Assembly: GCA_031291175.1 (NCBI GenBank)
Contig: JARLJO010000078.1
Span: 1 to 64,000 of the forward strand
Source of the DNA: Gammaproteobacteria bacterium
GTDB taxonomy: Bacteria; Pseudomonadota; Gammaproteobacteria; DSM-16500
Length of the DNA stretch: 64,000 nt
Direction: 5' to 3'
Part shown: positions 57,712-64,000 of the stretch, in pieces
Position numbering within the stretch: the first letter of the stretch is position 1
How the letters are laid out: every line of letters starts with the position of its first letter
Made by a program: the position numbers and the translations under genes
The notes under the pieces: generated by a model
Databases searched by the model: none
What the model was told of the DNA's origin: nothing
Seen by the model: the letters and a program-made list of their open reading frames with translations, nothing else

Positions 57712-58970
57712 AGTAGCTCTGATTCGGATTGGGGAATAGCAAACAGTTGTTGTGCCAATTGCAAGATATCAAAGCGACCCTCCACTCCTGCTTGGCGCAA
57801 CTGCACGCTAGGCGTATGCAATAATTTATTCATAAAAGAATACGCAAAAAGCGACATCACCTGCAAAGGATCATCACCACGTTGCAACTGCTTGGTTGCT
57901 TTACTTAATTCTGCCTGACACAGATCTTCTACCTGACTGCGATAAGCTTTGATGGTAACTGCGACCAGATCCAACGATTTTTGCCATGTCATAAAGTCCA
58001 GCGTCTTTTGTAGAATCACTTCGCGGGCTTTTTCGGCGGCATGTTCACGACCACGAAGATTGTGCTGAATAATGGATTTTAAGTCATCAATACAATAAAG
58101 ACGAACGGATGCAATCTCACCTACTGTCACGTCCACGTCTCTTGGTACAGCAATGTCTAACATGGTGATCGCAGCATCCTGTCGTTGCGACATTACCGAT
58201 TGCATCATCGACTTGTTGATAATCGGAAGAGCGCTTCCTGTGGCTGAAATCACAATATCCGCAACCGCTAGCGCTTCATGTAATGCGGAAAAATCCATGC
58301 TTTCGATGGCATGTTTTTTCGCTAGCATTTCTGCATTTTCGATGCTGCGATTAACAATCATAATGCGTTTTGGATTTTGCGCTTTCAGATAACGTAGCAA
58401 TAAATCTACCGTATCACCTGCGCCCACCACTAATACTGTATTTAAGTCAGGCGTAATTTGCTTTGCCAATCCGACCGCCGCCGAGGCGACTGAAACGGGG
58501 CAAGCACCAATTGACGTATTCGTTCGCACTTCTTTGGCGACAGCAAAAATTTGTTGAAACAGACGATTGAATAAGGGCCCGACCACACCCGCAGCACAGC
58601 TTTCGGAAAAAGCATTTTTCATCTGGCCCAAGATTTGGGACTCACCTAATACCATCGAATCAATGCCGCAAGCAACATGCATCATGTGTTCAACCGCTGC
58701 TTGCTCTTGATAGACATAGAGAAAGGGCTGAAGTTCATCACGAGTGAGCTGATGCTGGCGACAAAACCAATTCAAGGCCTTTTCGGCATCGTCTACGTCA
58801 CAGTATAGTTCGGAGCGATTACAGGTCGATAAAATAACGGCTTCTTGAATATTTTCGAGCGCGAGCAGGTCTGCCAGATAGAGGGGCAGCTTCTCTAACG
58901 AAAAGACGACTTTCTCTCGCATCGAAAGCGGCGCTGTTTTATGATTTATGCCACAAACTGTTATAGACAT
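57708..58970 (-). CDS. hemA: glutamyl-tRNA reductase
   Basis: 420 residues. The catalytic Cys50 is in [24 protein letters not shown], the [18 protein letters not shown] segment and the NADPH domain [18 protein letters not shown] are standard, as is the C-terminal dimerisation helix. It makes glutamate semialdehyde, the first dedicated step of tetrapyrrole synthesis, with hemB elsewhere in this window. It diverges from lolB across 160 bp. Confidence 0.96.
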   Translation of the reverse strand: MSITVCGINHKTAPLSMREKVVFSLEKLPLYLADLLALENIQEAVILSTCNRSELYCDVDDAEKALNWFCRQHQLTRDELQPFLYVYQEQAAVEHMMHVACGIDSMVLGESQILGQMKNAFSESCAAGVVGPLFNRLFQQIFAVAKEVRTNTSIGACPVSVASAAVGLAKQITPDLNTVLVVGAGDTVDLLLRYLKAQNPKRIMIVNRSIENAEMLAKKHAIESMDFSALHEALAVADIVISATGSALPIINKSMMQSVMSQRQDAAITMLDIAVPRDVDVTVGEIASVRLYCIDDLKSIIQHNLRGREHAAEKAREVILQKTLDFMTWQKSLDLVAVTIKAYRSQVEDLCQAELSKATKQLQRGDDPLQVMSLFAYSFMNKLLHTPSVQLRQAGVEGRFDILQLAQQLFAIPQSESELL

Positions 58971-59024
58971 ACGACTCGCGTTACCCCATTCATCAATGGC
59001 GCCTATTCTATGCGAAAGTGGTCA

Positions 59025-59104
59025 TCCCGTCATCTTGAACTCGCCCTCAAAACCATTTTTATTACCTAAAGTTGCAGAAAAGTAACCACCCGGAGATGAC
59101 GGGA
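59025..59104. repeat. 80-bp inverted-repeat element between hemA and lolB
   Basis: TCCCGTCATCT (59025-59035) and AGATGACGGGA (59094-59104) are perfect 11-bp inverted arms around 58 bp of noncoding DNA. It resembles a small dispersed palindromic element. Its right arm supplies the ATGACG that serves as a possible -35 for lolB. Confidence 0.65.
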
Positions 59105-59124
59105 AGTCACATTTCTCGTATACT
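59096..59124 (+). promoter_or_regulatory. lolB promoter, start at or next to the ATG
   Basis: ATGACG (59096-59101), 17-bp spacer, TATACT (59119-59124). The first transcribed base would lie about at 59131, the A of the lolB ATG, so the message may be leaderless. No strong ribosome site precedes the ATG. Confidence 0.5.
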
Positions 59125-59130
59125 GGACGA

Positions 59131-59784
59131 ATGCGAACTATTTTAGACTGTTTCAAATGGATTTTGTTACCAGCCTTCGCCCTGGTTCTCACCAGTTGCG
59201 CCACTGTTCCTGCACCTGAAACCCCAAAAAATGAAACACTTACCTGGAACACGCGCACCCAAACCTTGTCCAATATTAATAGCTGGGACATCAAAGCATT
59301 AATTGCGATCCACACCAGCAAAGAAGCCGAAAGCGCCACCTTGCGCTGGCAACAAAACAAACAGAACTACACTATTTATCTGTTTGGCCCACTTGGCTCC
59401 AATTCGTACACATTAAATGGCACCCCTAGCAAAGTAGAGCTGACTAGTCCCAAAGGTAAAAAGTTCACTGCTGACTCCGCCGAATCCTTATTAGCACAAC
59501 AAACAGGATGGCGCCTTCCTGTCACGAATCTCAAATACTGGGTACGCGGCCTGCCCGTTCCTGGCACAGCCGCCACAAAACATTTTGATACCTACCACCA
59601 TCTCACCGAATTGAATCAAGACGGATGGCATGTACAATTTTTGCGATACACCTCTATGCATGGCATCGACTTGCCGAGCAAAATCTTTCTAAACAATACA
59701 GACCTTAGCGTGAAGATTATTATCAACCAATGGCAACCTCTACAGGCACGAAGCCAGAATAGTGCCGAGCAAAAGCACGACTAG
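59131..59784 (+). CDS. lolB: outer-membrane lipoprotein receptor LolB
   Basis: 217 residues. A lipoprotein signal with lipobox LTSC (Cys about 23) is followed by the LolB barrel: SWDIKALIAI, SATLRWQQNKQNYTIYLFGP and the WRLPVTNLKYWVRGLPVPG segment typical of LolB. It takes lipoproteins from LolA and inserts them in the outer membrane; IcmN and the Sel1 lipoprotein of this window would be clients. ispE, which follows lolB in many relatives, is absent. Confidence 0.93.
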   Translation: MRTILDCFKWILLPAFALVLTSCATVPAPETPKNETLTWNTRTQTLSNINSWDIKALIAIHTSKEAESATLRWQQNKQNYTIYLFGPLGSNSYTLNGTPSKVELTSPKGKKFTADSAESLLAQQTGWRLPVTNLKYWVRGLPVPGTAATKHFDTYHHLTELNQDGWHVQFLRYTSMHGIDLPSKIFLNNTDLSVKIIINQWQPLQARSQNSAEQKHD

Positions 59785-59857
59785 CATAATTAACTACCAG
59801 TTTTACCCCTGACTTTCGATAAATTCACTCCAGATTGAATATAAATAAATTTTCTCA

Positions 59858-59886
59858 TTGACAGTAGTCCGTTCTGTTAGCAAAAT
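59858..59886 (+). promoter_or_regulatory. tRNA-Gln promoter
   Basis: TTGACA (59858-59863), 17-bp spacer, CAAAAT (59881-59886), then the GC-rich discriminator AGCGGCC. This is a stable-RNA type promoter about 45 bases before the mature tRNA. Confidence 0.6.
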
Positions 59887-59937
59887 AGCGGCCTTAACTA
59901 GAGCGGGTCTTATTCTAGTTTTAATCTCGCGTTACGT

Positions 59938-60012
59938 TGGGGTGTCGCCAAGTGGTAAGGCACCGGGTTTTGATCTCGGCATTCCTAGGTTCGAATCCTA
60001 GCACCCCAGCCA
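59938..60012 (+). tRNA. glnU: tRNA-Gln(UUG)
   Basis: 75 nt with encoded CCA. The acceptor stem is TGGGGTG/CACCCCA, the anticodon loop TTTTGAT gives anticodon TTG, and the T loop is GGTTCGAATCC. It reads CAA and, by wobble, CAG. It lies between lolB and prs, the conserved place for this gene in gammaproteobacteria. Confidence 0.95.
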
Positions 60013-60132
60013 TTTTCACAATTATAATAATAAAACCTACTAAAACTCTTCTAGAAGCACATATAATAACTAATAACAATCGGCTCTCATGCTATGCCTA
60101 GAGATGATGACTAATCAGCAAGGAACCTAACC

Positions 60133-61080
60133 GTGCCCGAAATAATGATCTTTAGCGGAAACGCCAACCCAGAACTAGCCCAACGCATTGTCGAACATCT
60201 CAATTTACCCTTAGGCAAAGCACTTGTGGGTCGCTTCAGCGATGGCGAAACATTGGTCGAGATACAAGAAAATGTTCGGGGACGCGATATTTTCATTATC
60301 CAGTCCACCAGCAATCCGACGAATGACAACCTGATGGAATTAATCATCATGGCTGATGCATTACGTCGCGCCTCTGCTGCAAAAATCACGGCCGTTGTGC
60401 CTTATTTTGGCTATGCGAGACAAGATCGCCGCGTTCGCTCGGCTCGTGTGCCGATTACCGCGAAGATTGTTGCTGACATGATGGCTTCCGTTGGTATTAG
60501 CCGCTTAGTGACTGTTGATTTGCATGCAGATCAGATCCAGGGCTTTTTCTATATGCCTGTAGACAATCTATACAGCACCCCTATGATGCTAGATGATATC
60601 CATAAAAGCGCTTTGCAAAACATCATGATTGTTTCGCCTGACGTTGGTGGCGTCATCCGCGCTCGCGCCATTGCAAAACGACTACCTGGCGCAGACCTTG
60701 CCATTATTGATAAGCGCCGCCCTCAGCCTAACGAAGCACAAGTCATGCACATTATTGGAGACGTCAAAGACCGTGACTGCGTCATCGTGGACGACATCAT
60801 TGATACTGCCGGCACACTTTGCAAAGCGGTTGAAGCACTGAAAGAGCATGGCGCAGCCAAGGTCGCAGCCTATGTCACTCACCCTGTTCTCTCTGGCAAA
60901 GCCATTGCGAACCTGGAAGCATCTTTACTGGATGAATTGGTAGTCACTGACACCATTCAGCTTCCAAGTAGCACGCTGAAATACAAACGCATTCGCTCTT
61001 TAAGCCTAAGCCACATGATTGCTGAAGCCATTCGCCGTATCAGTGGCGCGGGATCATTAAGCCGTATGTTTTTAGACTAA
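60133..61080 (+). CDS. prs: ribose-phosphate pyrophosphokinase
   Basis: 315 residues, standard length. Translation starts at GTG after AAGGA. It makes PRPP from ribose 5-phosphate and [42 protein letters not shown], the [12 protein letters not shown] loop and the PRPP-binding [18 protein letters not shown] are all intact. Confidence 0.97.
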   Translation: MPEIMIFSGNANPELAQRIVEHLNLPLGKALVGRFSDGETLVEIQENVRGRDIFIIQSTSNPTNDNLMELIIMADALRRASAAKITAVVPYFGYARQDRRVRSARVPITAKIVADMMASVGISRLVTVDLHADQIQGFFYMPVDNLYSTPMMLDDIHKSALQNIMIVSPDVGGVIRARAIAKRLPGADLAIIDKRRPQPNEAQVMHIIGDVKDRDCVIVDDIIDTAGTLCKAVEALKEHGAAKVAAYVTHPVLSGKAIANLEASLLDELVVTDTIQLPSSTLKYKRIRSLSLSHMIAEAIRRISGAGSLSRMFLD

Positions 61081-61248
61081 ACACTTCGATTCAGGGCGGG
61101 CCCCTCAGGATCGCCCCTTGCTAACAACCTCCTGCCCCGCTTAAAAACTAGCTTATCCAAGGATTTCATGTAAAATAACGGCCTCCTTCGTCCTGGTCGC
61201 AGGGACAGAAGAAAACTTACATTTATTAAAAAATCTGGAGAAATACAC

Positions 61249-61932
61249 ATGTCATCCATCAAATTCGAACTGGAAGCTGAAGTTCGTGCAGACATAGGGA
61301 AAGGTGCGAGCCGCCGCCTAAGAAACACGAATAAGGTTCCAGCTGTAGTTTACGGCGCGGGTCAAGGCCCTATTTCGTTAACCTTAGACCATAACAAAGT
61401 GGTTCATGCGCTCTCTAACGAAGCTTTTTATTCACATATTTTGATCTTAAAAGTCGGCAAAACGTCTGAAAAAGTGATTTTAAAAGACGTTCAACGTGAC
61501 CCTTCACGTCCGCGCGTTCATCACTTGGATTTTTTACGCGTCAGAGCGGATCAAAAATTAACCATGCATGTCCCGCTACATTTTGAAGGCGATGAGAAAG
61601 CAGAAGGCGTGAAAGAAGGCGGCGTGGTCTATCACGCAATGAACGATATTGAAATTTCATGCTTACCAGCTGACTTGCCTGAATTCCTGGTTATCGACAC
61701 TTCTAAATTGAAGCTAGATGAAACCTTGCATTTATCTGATATCAAATTGCCTAAAGGCGTTGAATTGACTGCATTGAGCCATGGCGTAGAAGGACACGAT
61801 TTACCGGTTGTTTCTATCCATAAGCCACGCATGGTTGAAGATGAAGTTGCTATCATCGCTGAAGAAGAAGGCACAGAAGCTGCTGAAGCTGCTGCTCCTT
61901 CCGATGCAAACGAAGAAGGCAAGAAAGACTAA
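61249..61932 (+). CDS. rplY: 50S ribosomal protein L25, long CTC form
   Basis: 227 residues. The N-terminal 5S rRNA-binding domain (GKGASRRLRNTNKVPAVVYG) is followed by the TL5/CTC beta domain (LRVRADQKLTMHVPLHFEGD) and an acidic Ala/Glu-rich tail. Short L25 as in E. coli has only the first domain. A GGAGAA site precedes the ATG. The 168-bp gap before it has a GTCCT/AGGAC-like small hairpin but no secure promoter. Confidence 0.95.
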   Translation: MSSIKFELEAEVRADIGKGASRRLRNTNKVPAVVYGAGQGPISLTLDHNKVVHALSNEAFYSHILILKVGKTSEKVILKDVQRDPSRPRVHHLDFLRVRADQKLTMHVPLHFEGDEKAEGVKEGGVVYHAMNDIEISCLPADLPEFLVIDTSKLKLDETLHLSDIKLPKGVELTALSHGVEGHDLPVVSIHKPRMVEDEVAIIAEEEGTEAAEAAAPSDANEEGKKD

Positions 61933-61960
61933 GATTAGCTTTTAGTACGGAGAACTAGCA

Positions 61961-62539
61961 TTGTCGTCGGGTATTCTGCTCATAGTAGGGTTAGGGAATC
62001 CGGGAGCCGAATACGAGCTCACCCGACACAATGCTGGTGCTTGGTTTGTTTCTGCTTTAGCAGATGATGCCAATATCAGCATGCGTTTCAATCCTAAATT
62101 TCAAGGCATGCATGGCATTGCGAGCATCAAAGGGCATGACTGCCATTTGCTGATCCCCACGACCTTTATGAATTTAAGCGGACAATCTGTCCAAGCACTT
62201 GCAACTTATTACAAAATTCCACCTCAATCTATTTTAGTCGCACACGATGAACTCGATGTGCCTGTTGGCACTGTGCGCTTGAAGTATGATGGCGGGCACG
62301 GCGGGCATAATGGTCTACGCGATATTATTCGTCATCTCAGCACAAATCAGTTTCATCGTTTACGCATCGGAGTAGGTCACCCTGGCACCGGCAGAGATGT
62401 TGCCAATTATGTGCTAGCAGCGCCTAAAAAAGCAGACCGCGAAGCCATCGATACGGCATTAAGACATGCCGAAGGCATCCTACCTTTTGTGATGAAAGGT
62501 GAATTTCAGAAAGCGATGCATTTTTTACATACTACTTAA
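61961..62539 (+). CDS. pth: peptidyl-tRNA hydrolase
   Basis: 192 residues, starting at TTG about 9 bases after ACGGAGA. VGLGNPGAEYELTRHNAGAWF carries the catalytic His. TFMNLSGQSVQAL, HDELDVPVGTVRLKYDGGHG and GHNGLRDIIRHL follow. It releases tRNA from dropped-off peptidyl-tRNA. rplY-pth-ychF is a conserved order. Confidence 0.96.
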   Translation: MSSGILLIVGLGNPGAEYELTRHNAGAWFVSALADDANISMRFNPKFQGMHGIASIKGHDCHLLIPTTFMNLSGQSVQALATYYKIPPQSILVAHDELDVPVGTVRLKYDGGHGGHNGLRDIIRHLSTNQFHRLRIGVGHPGTGRDVANYVLAAPKKADREAIDTALRHAEGILPFVMKGEFQKAMHFLHTT

Positions 62540-62606
62540 CTCGCTCTCTTTCGCTAACAAGAAAGAATAACGACATATTAAAATTTTTTTATAGAGACCT
62601 TCAATC

Positions 62607-63698
62607 ATGGGCATCAAATGCGGAATCGTCGGATTACCAAACGTTGGCAAATCCACTTTATTTAACTGTTTAACCAAAGCCGGTGTCGATGCATCGAATT
62701 ACCCATTTTGCACTATTGAACCCAATGTCGGTATTGTACCAGTGCCAGATCCACGCCTTGAACATTTGGCCGTTATTGTTAAGCCTGAACGCACTTTACC
62801 AACCACCATGGAATTCGTTGATATTGCAGGCTTGGTCGCTGGCGCCTCCAAAGGTGAAGGACTAGGCAATAAGTTTTTGGCTAATATCCGCGAGACAGAT
62901 GCCATCGCTCATGTGGTGCGCTGCTTTGAAGATACGGATGTCGTGCATGTCGCAGGAAAAATTTCGCCATTGGATGACATCGAGGTAATCAATACTGAAC
63001 TCGCGCTTGCTGATCTTGATACCGTCGAAAAAAATATGCTACGCCAACAAAAACTGGCGCGCAGTGGCGACAAAACAGCTATAGCCGATGTCGCTTTATT
63101 GGAAAGAGCCCGCGAACAATTGAATCAAGGACTACCGGTTCGCACCCTGGCTTTATCAAAAGATGAGATGGAAAGATTGAGACCGCTGCAATTATTAACG
63201 GTTAAGCCTACACTTTATATCGCAAATGTCGCGGAAGATGGCTTCACCAACAATCCTTTTTTAGATCAAGTGAGAAAAATAGCTGAGAAAGAAAATGCGA
63301 GCGTTGTTTCCGTTTGCGCGGCATTAGAATCTGAAATCGCAGAGCTTGATGATGCTGAAAAAAATGAATTTTTAGCTTCGTTAAATCTTGATGAACCTGG
63401 CTTAAACCGCGTTATTCATGCGGGTTACAAACTGTTGGGTCTTGAAACTTACTTCACTGCTGGCGTGAAAGAAGTTCGCGCCTGGACTATTCATGCAGGT
63501 TGTAGCGCACCACAAGCTGCCGCTGTGATTCATACGGATTTTGAAAAAGGATTTATTCGGGCAGAAGTGATTGCTTATGATGATTTCATTAAGTTCAAAG
63601 GTGAGGCAGGCGCGAAAGAAGCGGGCAAGTGGCGCTTGGAAGGGAAAGAATATATTGTGAAAGATGGAGATGTGATGCATTTTCGGTTTAATGTTTGA
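62607..63698 (+). CDS. ychF: redox-responsive ATPase/GTPase YchF (OLA1 family)
   Basis: 363 residues, exact family length. G1 is [12 protein letters not shown], then [20 protein letters not shown] (G3) and an atypical NVAE in place of NKxD, which gives ATP preference. The C-terminal TGS domain ([40 protein letters not shown]) is complete. It associates with ribosomes and stress control. A weak site precedes the ATG; the gap to pth is only 67 bases. Confidence 0.97.
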   Translation: MGIKCGIVGLPNVGKSTLFNCLTKAGVDASNYPFCTIEPNVGIVPVPDPRLEHLAVIVKPERTLPTTMEFVDIAGLVAGASKGEGLGNKFLANIRETDAIAHVVRCFEDTDVVHVAGKISPLDDIEVINTELALADLDTVEKNMLRQQKLARSGDKTAIADVALLERAREQLNQGLPVRTLALSKDEMERLRPLQLLTVKPTLYIANVAEDGFTNNPFLDQVRKIAEKENASVVSVCAALESEIAELDDAEKNEFLASLNLDEPGLNRVIHAGYKLLGLETYFTAGVKEVRAWTIHAGCSAPQAAAVIHTDFEKGFIRAEVIAYDDFIKFKGEAGAKEAGKWRLEGKEYIVKDGDVMHFRFNV

Positions 63699-64000
63699 TT
63701 TTTTTAAAGAGCCGGTGAATCGAGGTTCAGTAAAAACCAGAATAGCTAGTACTTTATCTGGAGCCGGAGCCTCATCCTACGACCTATGAGCGTCTATGCG
63801 CTCATAGGTCTACCAATAAAATAAAAAAGAAACTAAGCAGATATAGGCGCAGCGATAATCACTTACGCTTTTATCTAAAATATTAAACCAAAAAAACCCT
63901 TAATTGATTGCCATTAAATTTACTCAATACGCTTGAAAAATTGCCACAGGCGATTCAATTATTGAGCCTCCCATTACTGCTGTGTCGTGACAAGTCGTAA
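63699..64000. other. 302-bp gene-free right edge with hairpin
   Basis: No gene is visible. GACCTATGAGCG (63781-63792) pairs perfectly with CGCTCATAGGTC (63799-63810) across a six-base loop. On the plus strand no T tract follows. On the minus strand T-rich DNA lies before it, so it is not a clear terminator for ychF. The rest is AT-rich with no recognisable element. Confidence 0.6.

Noticed and set aside
61081..61248. Possible L25 autoregulatory leader or terminator between prs and rplY
   Set aside because: Only a five-pair stem is seen, with no U tract and no recognised leader pattern.
63781..63810. Perfect 12-bp stem as terminator of ychF
   Set aside because: It is 83 bases from the stop and no T run follows on the plus strand; kept only as a hairpin.

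Overview
The window is chromosomal DNA of a gammaproteobacterium of the order Legionellales. The main evidence is a large block of Dot/Icm type IVB secretion genes (icmP-O-N-M-L-L-L-K-E-G-C-D-J-B on the minus strand, icmH-icmF on the plus strand). A nearly complete Lsp/Gsp type II secretion locus and two elastase-like metalloproteases of the Legionella ProA type agree with this. More than one icmL copy is reminiscent of Coxiella-like relatives, and the complete type II locus of free-living or amoeba-associated relatives. Genus assignment is inference only.

Layout. 1-408 is a repeat-rich edge: a 31-bp inverted repeat, a 23-bp tandem array, a GT microsatellite and a dispersed hairpin. 409-2340 (minus) is a two-gene operon with a PmrA-box-like promoter; its second gene encodes a probable CE-clan (Ulp1/C48-like) cysteine protease and is the best effector candidate here. 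2506-5321 (minus) holds asmA-xthA and tRNA-Gly(CCC). 5437-8784 (minus) holds two tandem M4 metalloproteases, plausible type II substrates. sbcB follows at 9043. 10635-24826 is the type II locus: gspD-E-F, a two-gene antisense insertion of unknown function, gspG-H-I-J-K-L-M with its own PmrA-box-like promoter, an effector-like protein with a duplicated LRR-like domain, a Sel1-type lipoprotein and an antisense gspC. 24845-31542 is housekeeping: hemB, rsmJ, a DedA gene, aroQ, accB-accC-prmA and fis.

31779-55080 is the Dot/Icm block. icmH-icmF converges on the long minus-strand icm cluster. A polytopic membrane protein, possibly GT-C-like, is coupled behind icmB. Three icmL/dotI paralogues lie in tandem. 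icmT, icmS, icmR and icmQ are not beside icmP; dksA occupies that place. 55242-63698 returns to conserved genes: dksA, prmC-prfA-hemA (minus), then lolB, tRNA-Gln(UUG), prs, rplY, pth and ychF (plus). ispE, often found between lolB and prs, is absent from this spot.

The genes form two secretion machines (type II for exoenzymes, type IVB for effectors) with candidate cargo of both near by. Direct repeats of CTTAA with an 11-bp period, matching the known PmrA operator pattern, precede both the candidate effector operon and the pseudopilin operon. This suggests, but does not prove, shared control of effectors and type II secretion.
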